Of a stretch of 64,000 nt of DNA, positions 26,327 through 40,300 are shown in pieces (the first letter of the stretch is position 1; every line of letters begins with the position of its first letter). The translations under genes and the position numbers were made by a program. Source of the DNA: Otis tarda (lineage: Eukaryota; Chordata; Aves; Otidiformes; Otididae); contig CM048553.1 of the NCBI GenBank assembly GCA_026413225.1, forward strand, positions 137,174,190 to 137,238,189. The letters run 5' to 3'. The notes below the pieces were generated by a model. That model worked only from the letters and a program-made list of their open reading frames with translations. It had not been told where the DNA came from and did no database searches.

Positions 26327-28786
26327 GCAGAGCCAGGTCCAGGGTTGAACTGTGAAGTTTTAATATCTCCTTATTGTTGCAGTAAATGTAACCTAGCTAA
26401 GATTTCCAGACCCTACATTCAGCAAACAGCTATCTAGAGCATGTCAGAGGACAACGAAGCAACAAAGACAGTAAATGTGAATGAAAAAAAAAATGAAAGA
26501 AGGTATGAATGATCCATGCAGGCCTAGAAGGATGACACTGGAAGTATTGATTCTTAGGAATACTCTTCTTTTCTGTAAAATAGCTATTGAAGTATTTACA
26601 GAATAATCTCTACTACATAACTTGTTAACACTGTTAAAGATGAATATTTTTTCCCTCAGTGGTGTGTATTCCCATTGGATTGCTCCAGAACTGTAAAATA
26701 TATTTGTTTAGTCAGAACTCCTGCTAATTGTTCAATGGCACTTGCTGTGCTGGAGCGATTTTATATTTATGTTGTTACTCTGAACGCAATGCACTTCTGA
26801 TTCATTTTAATGTTGTTTGGATAGCTGTGAAGAGAAATAAAATGGCACAATATTGTTTTCCTATGCTGCTTTCAAAATGGCATGATTACTGCAAATATTG
26901 CCTGAGATACCCACTGAGACAATCAGGGGACTTAATTTTAGATGCCGTAGTATGTATCTGAGACTGAAAGCAAAATTGTGCACTGCAAAGTGATGGAGGA
27001 AGTGTTGGAACAGAGATCACTGCTAGCACCAGGTTATCCACCTAGTCACTCAGAGCCAGAGGTTACATATTTTGAGACAACTGTCAAATTTTATGTCAGG
27101 TATACTTTACCTTGCCATAATGTAATTCTGTATCTCTCCTTTACAAATAACAGCACAGATATTTGTATGCTAATTGATTACTGTTTCGATCTTTCACAGA
27201 AAATGCACTTGTTATCACGAAAAATGCGCTGTTATTTGTTCAGACATCATCAGGTTGGTTGCCTTCTTAATGTTACGAATCAATCCTTCAATTAAAGAGA
27301 AAAATGAGAAATTTTATGCTGCTTCTTAATTTTACACCTCTCAGTGTGAATGCGTGCCTTAGCGTCACTCTTCATTCAGAACAACCACTAATTTCCACAA
27401 ATACATGCTTCACCTCTAAGGTTCACCCCAGAGCCCACTTCTCCAGAGGCAGACTTTGTTCTACCCCTTACCCAGCCACGTAGTATCAGGTCCTTGCTTC
27501 ACAGCCTTCCTTCTCTCTCATACAAATCCTCTGGTCTCATTTGCCTTACAAAAGCAAAAGCTCAGTGCCTGGACCATCTTGAACAAGGGTAGCTTGCCCC
27601 CTAGGATTGTGGGAGGAATGATTTGCCTATCCAGGTAGAGAGAAAAATGTGAGAAAAGGCTGGTACTCTGGCAACTAAAACCCTTTGATATTGCAGGTAA
27701 AAAAATCCCTCTTGATTATGTTTTTTTTTTCTTTTTCAATCAGTTGTGTTCAGTTCACAGCATCACTTGGTCCAAGGCAGAGGTGTGATTCCCACCTGAG
27801 GTGGAGGGAAGTGAGCTATGTTCAGGCTGTATGAGTTAGCTCAGGACCCATGCAGGATCCATGATATAGCTTAGAGTGAACTCACACGAGGTTTTCACTG
27901 GAATTAGCAGCGCCCTTGTAAACATGGAATTCTCCAGCACTGTCAGAAGAAACACACTCACATAGGTGCAAAGGCTTGGTGACGAAATACTGTAAAGCAG
28001 CTTTACATCTCGGTGTGCCCTTGAGCTTGCCCTGTCACTTAGAGGTGCCCTAGCAATGCTCAGTGCTTCCAGGGGGGAAAGGGCTTGGAGCTCGGGAGGA
28101 AATTTTGTGGGTTTAACAGAAATAACTAAATGAAACTAAAGCAGATTCTACATTGTACCTTTGGGAGCTGTTATCCAGAGGAAAAAAATCTTGAGAGGTC
28201 TTTAGATTACTTCTGATTTTCATTATCCCAGGCAGCTCTGCAACACAAACTAAAGATTTTGGATTCAGGGCATGGGATGGATGTATCAATTTTTCCCAGT
28301 ATCCTGACCAAGCAGATGCCTAAGGAAGAGAAAAAGAAAAGGTCAAAAATATAATGATATTTCCCTAGAATACTTTTGCAGCTTCAGGGACTCCTTGAGC
28401 CAGAGATGAGGTCTTTGTAATTAATAGCTCTGATGGTTTTTTCCTTTGATAGTTTTTTTCCAGTTACTGTTTGAACTCATATAGACGCTTTGCACCTGAA
28501 AAACCCATTGTTTACCTGCACCATGTGAAGAATCGCTTCCTTTCATTTGCTCTGAGCCTGCCATCTGTTTATTTCTTCTGTTATCCTGTAGTTCTTGCTT
28601 TGGCAGAGGCTGTGAGCAGCCATTCCTGATGCACCTCTCTGTGCATTTTTAAAATATGCCACCTCTCCCTACTCCCCACTCCAATTTCTCTCTTTGCTAA
28701 GCTAGTGTTTACTTAGCTGCTCTTCCTACGAAAACTGTTCCACATTTTTAAAAATAGTTCCATGTTTTTGAACATCCCTGTCACCT

Positions 28787-28806
28787 TGCTCTCTCTCTCT
28801 CTTTCC
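28787..28806. repeat. (CT)n microsatellite
   Basis: A short run of ctctctctctctctttc within a pyrimidine-rich stretch. Confidence 0.75.
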
Positions 28807-31800
28807 CAGTTATAGTCTGTATTTTTTGAGATTGCAGGATGAGAACTATACACAACAACTCAAGACATGGTGGAACCGTGGATTTATACAGCTGAGTAAT
28901 GAGATTCTCTGCTTGTTTCAAAGGCTGCTCTGCCTTAAAACTGATCATCCAGTCTAGCCTTGCCAGCTCCTGTATGCATATTGTTTGGAGACCTGTAATT
29001 ATGTAAGAGTCTCAGCTTGCATTTATGAGTTGCATAAACAAGTTTCTATCTTTTGTGACTAGAGAAAAAATCTGCAGGAAGTAAAATCTGTAACTGAAAT
29101 CAGAAGCTAGGAGAAAAACAAAGATGCATTGTTTGCAGTGGGAGGTGGTTAAATTTAACTCCTTTAGACTTTATTTCATAATTTGAGGATATACATAATA
29201 TTTGTGAGCATTTTATTAGTATTGCAGTATTTTCTGCCATTTGGCATACAGAATGGATGAGTTACATTGAGTAAAGCTCGTTTCTCCATGCACAAGATAT
29301 ACTGCCATCCATAGATGTGATCCCCATCTCCTCACACTAGCTCCATACCTGGTGTGTCCTTATGTTTTGGCCCCTGTGTTATCCCCACAGTGCATCTCTG
29401 ACTGCAACCAACCCACTATTAAAAGCTGTTCTGGCACATATAAACTCTTCAACCTACCCAGGAACAGAACAGAAAGCAATGATTGACCTGGAATGGCTCA
29501 GATGGGCTCCAGGACCTGCAGTCTTTATGTTTTGGTGTCACAGCAGTATTTGGAAACAAGAGCAGGGATGATAACTCCTCCATGTAACTCATTCTACTAC
29601 TGACAGTGTGAAGTCTTGTCCCTGTCCTGACAGCCAGAGTCCTTCCTGAGAGCAAACACCCAGTCCTGCTGATTTTTAAAATAAATTTCTGCTTCCCACC
29701 TGTATTCTGAGATCACGTCTGTTTGTTCTAGCTCATCAAAGTCAAGGTCAGATAACGATGCTAAACAATACCAGACAAAAAAAGCTTTTATCGTATGTTG
29801 CAATTCTATAGAGGAAAATAGAACGGATGTCAGGAAAACAGATAAACAAGGGTTAGATGTAACGATAGGGATGGAGCTGGTATCAAAGCAGGGTCCTTTT
29901 CAATAAATGCCAGTCAATTTAGTCTGAAGTACTCTTGCTTAGCTGCATAAGGACCCTACATGATAGATGTGAAATGAGAGTGCTAATGTAGCAGGTACTT
30001 ATTCTACAGTCTGGTTCTTCTTCATAGAACCGTAATTAGCTACATGTCTTTTTCAAGCAGTGCTATTACTATTTTTATTTTTATTGACCCTTGAATCCTG
30101 TCCAAACAGCCATAATGCTTTTTTGCACTGCTGGTATTACTTACTAGACGCTTAGAAAAAGCTAAATTAAAAGTAGATGTTAGTTATTCTATAACCAATT
30201 GAATAAATAATCCATCATCTGCAAATAAAATGTCAAGATAACAGTTCCTTTGATTAGCCTTGTCCAAATGCAGTTTCCATTAGCTCACCTTGGAAATGAA
30301 GCAGAAGGAACTATAAGAACTGTGTGTGCCTGCATGTGCACATGTACTTTCTTGTTTACAACTAGAAGGTTGAAAACTCTGAAAACAAACTCAAATTCAG
30401 AGATACCTTTCCCATTGGAATAATCCGGTCATGTTTCTAGAAGTTGTAGACCTTTAGTATCTCCTATACTCATATACCTTCTTGTGAAGGTATTTTGAAA
30501 TAATCAACTTGAAAGTTAATGGCCATCTGTAAAAAAATAAGGTCATTGTAACCTGTAAGTGGAGAGATTCTGAATTTCCAAAGCAGGAATTGTATTTATA
30601 CATTTAAGTTAATGCTCAGTTAAGGAGGCTGAACTCCTGGAAAATTACAGTTTATTTATGAAAGTTGCCTCAAAGAACAATGGCTATTTTCTGTGCAAAA
30701 TTTTTCAGCTCCACTTTACACTTCCATCTTCTGCTGGAGTCAGCCTCACTGATTCTGGAAGACTTTCTCCTTTAGATGTTTTAAAAGCTTTATTACTTTT
30801 TATATTTATTTAGCAAATTGTTCCTGGAAATCTTTTCCAGCTTACCGCATTGTGACTGTATAAAGAACTAATTACCATTTACAATTCTTTGTGTTTCTTG
30901 AAGGGTGCTTTTTAATACTTAGTATCTTTGTTTTGTCATGTGTGTCATGTCTTTGTTTTCTGCATGTGTTTGATCTTTATGAATCCTAACTTTAAGAATA
31001 TATATATGCTCTGAGTGACCATTGCGGTCTCATTAAACATGGTTCATTCAATTGTTTTTCTTCTCTTCACCATTCTTGCTGATTTTCTTTCCACACATGC
31101 TCTAATTTTTATTCAGTATCTTGTTTAACACAGATTCTTTTGGTTTTGTCTTTCCTACAGAGATGGTCACTATGATAAAGCAGGTCCAGTCTTCAGTTTC
31201 TACATCTTGAACCACATCCTGTGCATTGCTTGGAGTATACCAAAAAGTGCTTCTCCTCTTGTAGGCTTTCGGACTATCTTCTTCATGACTCCATCATTGA
31301 CGATGTCTAAAAACATTGTTTGTTTTTTCTGTCTTATCTTAATATTTGTCTTCTGCTTTCACAGTCTCTCTTGTTTCCCTTACCATTCTGTACCATGCTC
31401 GTTGTCACCATTTCAGTTGAGTGATCAGTAGTGCAGATACTGTACTCTTCCTACTTAGGCAAAATATTTTTGAGTAGAGATTCAGATTTTCACAGAATTC
31501 ACCTTGACTTGAATTTTTCTTCAACATCACACTCCTTCATCAATACAGCCTGCCCTGGCAACCTTGTACTTTTTGCATCACAGAATTACATTGTTAGGCA
31601 TTCCCTTAACTATTTTCCTTTCAACAACCTTTTGAGCTGCCTGTTCTAACAATGCCATTGTTTAAAGCCAAGTATTCCACTGTAATTTGTTCTTTGAAAC
31701 AACATTTGTGAAGTTTCTTTTTAAGAGCAAAAATAAAAACAGAGCATGCTGGGAAAAACAATATATATTATAATTGTTTGAAGTCAGATTTCTTCTCATG

Positions 31801-34800
31801 AGCTCTCTTGAGTGACCATTAAAAATTCTATTGATACTGTTAAAGTGGAGTTTCATTTCAAGCAGATTTGCTGCCTGGAAGTTAGATAGCATATAGATAA
31901 CTCCTAATGATAAATGCATTGAAATGCTGGCAGAGGCTAGCTACTGAGGATATAGAATCTCCATCACTGAAGACTTTTCAGACAGGTAATACCTTGCACA
32001 AAGGATCTGGTTCTGCCTCAACTCAGTAAGCTAAACCATGTTGTTTCTTCCAGCTTTACTTTCCTAACTAAAGTTAACTTAGTTAAGCTTCCTAACTAAG
32101 TTTCAAATGTGTATAGTCCAGGTAGTTTTTCTATATACCACAAACATAGTTTGTCAGTGACAATGTTTAGATTTCCTCTGCTGTAAGATCAAGTCCTCAG
32201 GCCACACTGAGTCTGACTATCATTTAAAAATAAAAATATCTAAAATCAATACTCTTTGTAGTAGAACTTTCAACTCACACATTTCCAATTATGGAAAAGT
32301 TACTTTCAAAATACTTAATGTAAATATTATTTCAAATGGTACAATTTTATATCCTGCAATCTGTTGTATACTAATTAAAATGAAGAGAGGAAATGTGAGA
32401 GACACATAGACTACTGAATTTAAAGCAATAATTCAAGAAATTAATCCATTTTAATAGAAGTTGTTCATGAATTAAAGATGGATAATTAAAGCAAAGAAAA
32501 CGAGGAATCTTAAACAGTCCTTTATTTGTGTTCAAGTGATGCCTTCACTGAAGTCTTGGGATGACATCTGGAACAAATGCATGAATTGTTATGAAGTTTA
32601 TCCCCAGATTTAGTATGTAAATGTGAATATTTTAACTAGGAAAAGCAAAACTGAGCATAAACAACTCTAAGTGACCACACCTTCAGAGAACATGCACTCA
32701 GGTAAACCCAGCACAGGCCCAGGGAGCAGTAGTCCAGCACCCTTCTTTGCTTTGCCTTAGAGACAGGACAGTCCACAAAGGGGACACAACCACCTGGTAG
32801 CAGGATGACAAAGCAAATGGGGTGCTTTGGCCATTTGCAGTGCCTCTATCCCCATCCCTCCTGGGTTCAGCTCATCTTGTGCCGAGATGCAGTCAGTCTC
32901 CATGGGAACCAGCATCTTCCCCTCTGCCGGAGCCCTGAGAGCTGAGATCGCTGGCTCTGCCGCTGTGTAGGTACCACTGCGAGGGATCAGAATGAGAAAT
33001 GCTCCCTTCCAATATTCACTGGATTTCCAGGCCAATAGCTGTGTAAAGCAAGCTCTTAAAATGGCGGTACTAAAAATACCAGAATCTTCTAGTTTTTCAG
33101 CTTGTGTAACGGCAGCCAGGTACCTCACCTAGTTTTAGGAAGTGCAGATCAGTGCTTGAGTTAGCAATGCTCTTCCTTCCCCATTTCAGTCTGCAGTGAA
33201 AGATTGCATAGCTGGACACATACCTATTTCTTTCTGAGCAAACCGCTTTCACATGTCATTCAGTTTAGCCATCCAGAAGATGATAACCACAGAAAATAAA
33301 GTTCTTGCCCCAACAGAAAGCTAGACATAAATACAGAGCAGCAAGGGAAGTGGGCTGGAGTTCTTCCCATTGATTTCAAATGGCAAGAAAATGTTTAGTG
33401 TGAAAGTATTAATCTGAGGGAGTCAGCTGGAGAAGTTGTCCTTGTCACAGTCTGCTTCCTTCAGTTCAATGCCTTTTTTTGCATAAGGCTACTGTTCACT
33501 TTATATCACTTATTCACAAATCTACCTGTGAAAATACAGCCCTTTACTGTCAGTATCCAGTGCTCCTGGAGGCTGGTCTCCAGGCAGGGTAGATAATCCT
33601 CAGGCACGGCGCATATTGCTGGATGGTTCCCTCATAGAAGAGCTTGAACAGCAGCATGTGGGTGCACTGATTTACATTCACAAAACCGCACAAGGTAAAG
33701 GTAAAATTTTCCAGTAAAAAGTGTTGCTTTTACGGTTTAACGATCTTGAGATCACATCACAAAAAGCTATTTTATCAACAAATAAATTCCTAAAAAAAAC
33801 CCATACTTACTGTGTATTCACCCTCTTTCCAATGACACTGATTTTCAATAACTATAATGATTATTAGTAGCTTTCTTTTTAGCACAGTTTCACCTGATGC
33901 CAAAAAAAAAAAAAATCCCCATTTTTTTTTCTGCTCAGGTTGGGATTTTGTTTTCACTTGCCATGACAGATATTTACTTAATTAACCTAAGCTTGCTGTC
34001 AAGCTGTGTTTAATTAATACTGTAACCGATACTCCTGACTTTAACTACCTCAGAATAAAGCACAAAAGGTCACAAAATTCAAGGTCTGTATTCTACCAAC
34101 GTGCTTTTTCTTCATAATAGCCTTTATGATATAATAGTCAAGAGATTTTTGTCTTCAGTATCTGTAAACACACATTGCAATAACATCTATACTGTGATGA
34201 AGTTTTTGTGCTGCTGGAAATTCTACATGGAGAGAAAGAAAACAAAAAATGGAAACAAGAAGTAAACTTTATTTCTATCTCTGACATAAAACATTCACTT
34301 TGCTGGCAAAATAAACATGCATTTCCAATAGGTAGAAAATCTGAAGAATAAAATTCCTTCAATTTTTAATTCTGTCCTGGAAATGCATTCCTAGCAATGC
34401 AATTCTTCATTAATAACATTAAAACAGAGTTACTCGTTAGTTACAACCTGTTAAATATTTCAATACTATGGTGAAGACAAATTCTTTCTACATAGCTACA
34501 CAATGAAGATCACAAAGGACTTCATTTACCGGTAACACTTTCCCTGAACTTTTAATTAGAACAGCAGTGCAGGGTTACAAACATGGTTCAGTCCTGGGAG
34601 ATGTTCAGTAGCCAGAGCTGTGTGTGGCTATCTTAAGTAGTGGTTTGGGTTTTTTTTTCTGGACCATCCTGCAAAGTACTTGGCCATGGTTCCAGAACAG
34701 TCCTTGTCAGGAGTGTTTGGAAGCGCTGATGTGCTCCAGGCACACAAGGACTTACCGATAAAGCCTGTGTCACTCCTCCTTCACAGACGGGGCAGGCCCA

Positions 34801-36328
34801 TGGCCTGTTAGACAAGAATCCATTTGACATCCCTGAAGGACACCAAAGCTCAGTATTGGTGAATTCAGATAATAGCAAGGAAAATGACCTAGGAGGAGGA
34901 GCAAAGGTTGCAGAAGCTGAGGTTAGAAGACTCCAGGAAATGCCTATTGTGCATGGCTAAATGCCAGCTGATATTGCATCTCATATTCACGCCATGTCTC
35001 ACAGGACCACCCCAGATGCACCATTTCCTCCACTAAGAGTTACTGCCTCTGACTCAGTCGATGATACAGAAAGCTTCATCCCCTTGCGAGCAAATTACTT
35101 TAATTACTTTCTGCTGCTAGCACCGGCAGCATGAGGTACCTGAGAGCAGATTTATCCGAACCGTGCCTAGTTAGACTTCAGTCTCCCAAGTGCAACACAA
35201 ACTCCAATAGCACAAAGAAAATGCCAGGACTGCAGACACAAAAGCATTAGCTTCGGTCTGCAAGGGCTCACTTTCCCGTCTCCTTTCTACTTCAAACAGA
35301 TTAGTGGAGATAATTGCTACTTGCAGACACTCTCCCTCGTAAACCCATTTTCCTACAATCTGTAGCATCGTGCTTCTTCCGGTGTTTGCAAAGATGCTTT
35401 CAGTGATAAAAAAAAACCAAAACAACCCTGCTATATAACTTGTCTCAGACCCAACCTGCATGAAAGAATCCTACACTGTCAAAAAACAGATACATCAGTG
35501 AATGGTTCCCAGTGAGTCAAACACAAGAAAATAGGCTTTGCCTGGCAGTGCTGACTACATGTATTTGCTCTCATTAGTCCATGCTATTTTGCTGTTGTTT
35601 TCCCACCGTGAAAATTGCTGTATGAATCCACAGTGCCTCTTCCAGCTGGAAAAAAAAATATATATTACTTAAAGTTTCTTGGGAGGAGTAATGATTTGTA
35701 AATTAGTCATACCGTGTCATTCCAGGATAAGCAAAATGATCTGACATGTTGTTCAGAGTATAATGATGTACTAGAAATAAACCTGGCATGGTATGGAATT
35801 ACCCTGATCTTGAAAAACTGATGCCACATGATACCCACCAGATATGAAAAAAGACGGGGAAAAAAACTAGGTGAAAGATACGTGTTTGTACAAAACTCAC
35901 ATTTGAAAAGTATTCCATCTTTTTGCAAATGACACGAATAAAAAGGGAACCTCACTTACAGTCATAGACAGAGATTCTTCTTCACTGCAGGCGATTTTTT
36001 TGAGGATCTTTAAGGTTACTACCACCTTCAGCTAAGCTGTGTTTTCTCTGGCTGGCCTTCCATCTGAGCTCGTAATATAAGCCATAGGAAACGACAGCAA
36101 GAACGAGAAAGAAGGAAAGTAGACAAAACACCCCTGATTTGGCAGAATATGGCACCAATGTTTTGGAAAGTAATTTTTTTTTTCTAGAACCACTGTAGAA
36201 ATTATCCTATAGACAGAACTGATGCTAGCAAAAAGGCAGAATGACCCTCTTTTACTGATTCCATTTTCTGGATGAGACATTATCACGCAGCACCACTAAA
36301 ACAGATTTTTCCCTGAATATGTTAATGT

Positions 36329-36439
36329 TATACTAATATACACTAATATATGTATACTAACATACTATATACTAATATATATACACTAATATATATATAC
36401 TAATATATACTGATACTAGTATATACTAATATACTAATG
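36329..36439. repeat. TA-rich minisatellite (ACTAATATA)n
   Basis: About 110 bp made only of imperfect repeats of actaatata with tata spacers of variable length (at least seven recognisable actaat starts). Entirely AT-rich apart from the C of each unit and occasional G. It is a simple tandem array likely to vary in length. Confidence 0.9.
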
Positions 36440-37182
36440 TTTTTAGCAAAGTTCAAGGTTAGGCAAGCGGAATAATACCTAATCAAAGGACTCTTCAGCT
36501 TCTGGTAGGTTCAGTTTAACTTCTGATCCTATTTTACTTCCTGTTCCTTTGTAGTGCTGTTGCACATGTGTGGAGTGGTATGAAGCTCACGTTAAATTTT
36601 GGTGTTTGCATGAGCGCTGAGTGTCTGAGTTTCCGCTACAACAAACTAAACTCATGTCACTAGCCAATGGGAGGCCAGCAAGTGGTGCAAATGGTCACCC
36701 ACTGTCTGTGGAAGGAGGAGCTGCATCACCACCTGGGCTCTGCTCCCCAGATCTCCACGGACTACAGTGAGCAATGAAGCATTGAGCATGCAGGCAAACA
36801 CCCACCAGTAGACACCTACATCTTGGTATCACAATGTGCTCAGTCAGCCTCATGCTTGCATGCTCAATAGCGAGTGAACCAGTGAAGCAATTCCCAGAAA
36901 TGCTGTTTTCTGCCGAATTCTGAACTCACTGCAGTCAACTGAAAAACTGGATGTTCAGCTAACTGCCTGCCCTCTTCCACAGCCATGGGGAGAGGTGACT
37001 GCAGGCAGGGAAGCAGTTTGACATTATGATTTTGGTGCAGAGAATCACTTCTTGGAGGTGATAATCTCTTTCCATCACCTCTAGAAGGATTCCCAGACAA
37101 CTGGCTTTCACTATATACCGTCATTAAAGGCTAGCAGGATAAAACTCACCCTGCGCCAGACTCTCTGAAACAATATACACTT
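36440..37182. other. Unique noncoding DNA
   Basis: No repeat or gene recognised; longest frame 86 codons on the minus strand with no domain. Confidence 0.5.
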
Positions 37183-37323
37183 ATAGAATCACAGAATAGT
37201 TTGGGTTGGAAGACACCTTTAAAGGTCATCTAGTCCAACCCCCCTACAAGGAGCAGGGACATCTCCAACTAGATCAGGTTGCTCAGAGCCCCATCCGCCT
37301 GGCCTTGAATGTTTCCAGGGATG
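37183..37323 (-). mobile_element. CR1 3' UTR fragment
   Basis: Plus strand reads tatagaatcacagaatagtt, ggaagacacctttaaaggtc, then tctagtccaacccccctac and the coding end down to ttgaatgtttccaggg, all antisense to CR1. It stops abruptly at about 37323, in the codons just upstream of the ORF2 terminus. About 140 bp; a dead insertion. Confidence 0.88.
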
Positions 37324-40300
37324 TCAATAGCTACAAAAACCTCACTGTAGCTGGTGGTAGAAGCATTAGTTCAGAGCAAGGATATCTTTTCAGTTTCCAA
37401 AGCCAACCCTGATGTGTCTGTGGGGCACGGGAAGTACATCAGTGTACTCATTTCTTGCTGGTGGCTGTGTCAGGAGCTTCTGGCTATGAGCACTGCTTTG
37501 GGGAACCAGCCTCACACAGAGTGGCTGAGGCTGTGAGCAGCACCAGAGCCTGTGGCATTCCTCATCTTTGGTTTTGGCAGATAAAGCTACTGAGGACAAC
37601 CTACACGCGGTGAACATGGCAGCACCTGAATGAAAGATACTACATACTCATGAAAAATCTTCACGTATTAAAAGTGTGATAGGGATTATGGCTAAGATCT
37701 AATTAGCTGCTGACCCCAGTTCACTCTGAAGTCAGCTCAGTGACCATGCTTATGTCCGAAGCGTGGCTTGCATCTGCTCCTTGCTCCTGTGTCATCCATG
37801 TGGTGCCCAGGTGCCATAGCCAGCAAACATCCGATGGCAGCATTCATCCTCCACGTGGGGCTTTTACTGGCAATGCTAAATTAAAAGACTAATTTTACTA
37901 TATTCACAAAGTGATTAAATGGTGTATGAGGGCTATTGGGACAAGGGAAATGTGCAAGGTTTCTGCTATGAATTCTCTCTATATGGACTATTACATAATG
38001 TAAATTGATAATAGTCCTTTGTAGAGAACACATTGATCAGTCTATGAAACACAACTTGATGCTTCTGAAATGCTGCAAGCACATATAAACAAAAAGAGGA
38101 AGTGTACAAACAGATATGCAGTCTAGATGGATAATATTACAGCGTTGAGATCTCTGGTTGTGTTAGCTGTATTTACCGCACGTAAGCAGCCTTTCCTGTT
38201 AAGTATATTCATTGCATCTTACTCGAGCCAACATTGCTCAATATTCATTAAGCCTACAAATTAAATGTGAATAATTAAAATCGGATAATCTCACTATCCT
38301 GCCATCTGTTCCTCAACTTGAAAGTACCAGAGCATCCTGCTGGGTTTTTTTTCTCAAATATTCATTGCAGAAAACAAACCACTATAAGCACCTCAAGGCA
38401 CACAAGTTTCGGGACAGTGCCCAGAATCAGACTGTTTTATTGCAAAAGCTTCAGAACCGTTGTAAATTCAGAAAAAACACAAAGAAGTGTTTTCTACTAA
38501 ACGTGCCTGAAGCCGCGATGGAAAATGTTGACATGGCACAGCCAAAACTGACCATGGGAGGGCAGTGGCTTAGCTCCTGCAGAAACCCAGGTGTTTGTGG
38601 GACTGGCAGTGGGGGCAGGATTTTTTTTTTGTAAACAAAGTGAGCACTAGCAAATCTGAAGAAGTGGTAATAAAACATTATGGTTCTTTGTCAGTCTGCA
38701 TGGAAGGAAATCAGACGGTGCAGTTACAGCTCGCACGCAGTTGTTCTATTAAGTCAATGCAGCCAGAGTAATTATTTTCAAACATTTTGATAGCTAGGAG
38801 TTTTCCTTAAGTTTCATGTAAGAATTCAGTTTAAAATTGAAGATACTCAAATATAATCTCAGTTATCTCAATAAAAAAAAACCTGATATTATTATTTCAT
38901 GACTTTTAGAACTAACTTCAAACTTCTGAACCTCAGTACAAACTATTGATGCTAATATTTGGTACCACTTCATATTCCCAGAGGTTAGAGGAATGGCTAA
39001 AGGAAAGGCATATTGCCTTTCTGTAGCAATTATGCAAAGGTATAATTAAAATGCAAGTAAAGTTAAAATACGGGTAAAAATTTTCCTGTCCCAAAGAGGT
39101 AAACCAGGCCATCACTGTCATATGACACTATCCCTAGAGATCAATTGCCTGATGGGAAATTCAGCTCTGAAGAGAGGGTCAATAAAAGTCTAATTTTAGT
39201 GTTGAAGTATTTTTTTTTCCAGATACAGGGGGAATCAAAGTTAAAGGGGCATAAAAGCCATCTTTGTATTCTCCTTTCTGAGCTGCCATAGCAGATCTGA
39301 TTATCGCAGCAAAGGATCACCTTTAATACCTGCAGCAAAGGATCACCTTTGCTGAGGGGAGAATTTCATCCTAATGTAGAGGCTCCAGTCCTTGTTCCAG
39401 TGATACAAAAAGGTACAGGATGACTGTCAGGAAAGGTTATTGACCTCTATTAAAACAAATAGATTATGCTAGGTACTTGGACTTCCTGGTAACTTTTGTT
39501 ACTTTTTGGTAGCTTCTGTTACAGCAGGATTCACTTTTTGATCTCTGCAAAATCCTCTTCTGAGCTCTACAAATCCTCAGTATCATGATGACCACCTAAG
39601 ATTAACTGCAGTGAAGCTGTGATGGAGCAATCTAAATTACTGGGAAGCACCTGGGTAAGAAAGGTTAATAGGAACAGCTAGGAGAAGGCATGTATGACAC
39701 CAAGCAGTACTGAAATATTGTTTCAGACATATATGTTGCAGAAAATCTCTGCACAGGTTCCCTGCTGATGTCTGCCTTTGCCTACTCATTCCTACACAGG
39801 CAGTAAATTCTTCTGTGGCTGGTAATTACTGGTTATATTTCATGGGCAGATTCATCCTTTCCCCTCCTCCAAAGAAACCAATCAATAATATGTTCTTATA
39901 TTATTTTATAATTTTTACAAGATATTTTCTGCCATACTACAGATTTCCTTTAAAGCCACTATCTGTAGTAGTTTAAAGTAATTTTAAATCATGTCTGATG
40001 GATACTTAAATGATAGTGCAAAGATTTAGAGCAGACGTAACATTACATTGGTGTTTTAAGGAAGTTCAAAAGAAGTCTGCTCCATTAAATGATTTACAAG
40101 GAGAATAAAAGGTCAAGGAACTTGTTCTTATTACATCCCTGTAGTCTGAAGGTCTATTACAGTCTGAAGTCTCAGGCAACTTAGAACAAAACCAAACCAA
40201 ACTGTACAGCAGCTAATTGCATCTCAAGACATTTTTTTTAAAGGTTACAGCTGGAGCTGGACAGGAACTGGGAGATCTGACGAGATACTCACCCCTCCCC

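Larger units (their letters stand above)
25319..36328. other. Long unique noncoding stretch
   Basis: About 11 kb without a CR1 or LTR signature. It contains a pair of diverged direct repeats at 26.07-26.33 kb, a (CT)n tract near 28.79 kb, short poly-T/poly-A runs, a 10-bp inverted repeat at 32076-32102 and paired TTAATTAA palindromes at about 34.0 kb. A 123-codon minus frame at 32757-33128 sits in a locally GC-richer patch but shows no domain and no partner exon. No gene is supported. Confidence 0.5.

Noticed and set aside
32757..33128. 123-codon minus-strand frame in a GC-richer patch as a host exon
   Set aside because: No recognisable family, no convincing splice sites or partner exons within reach.
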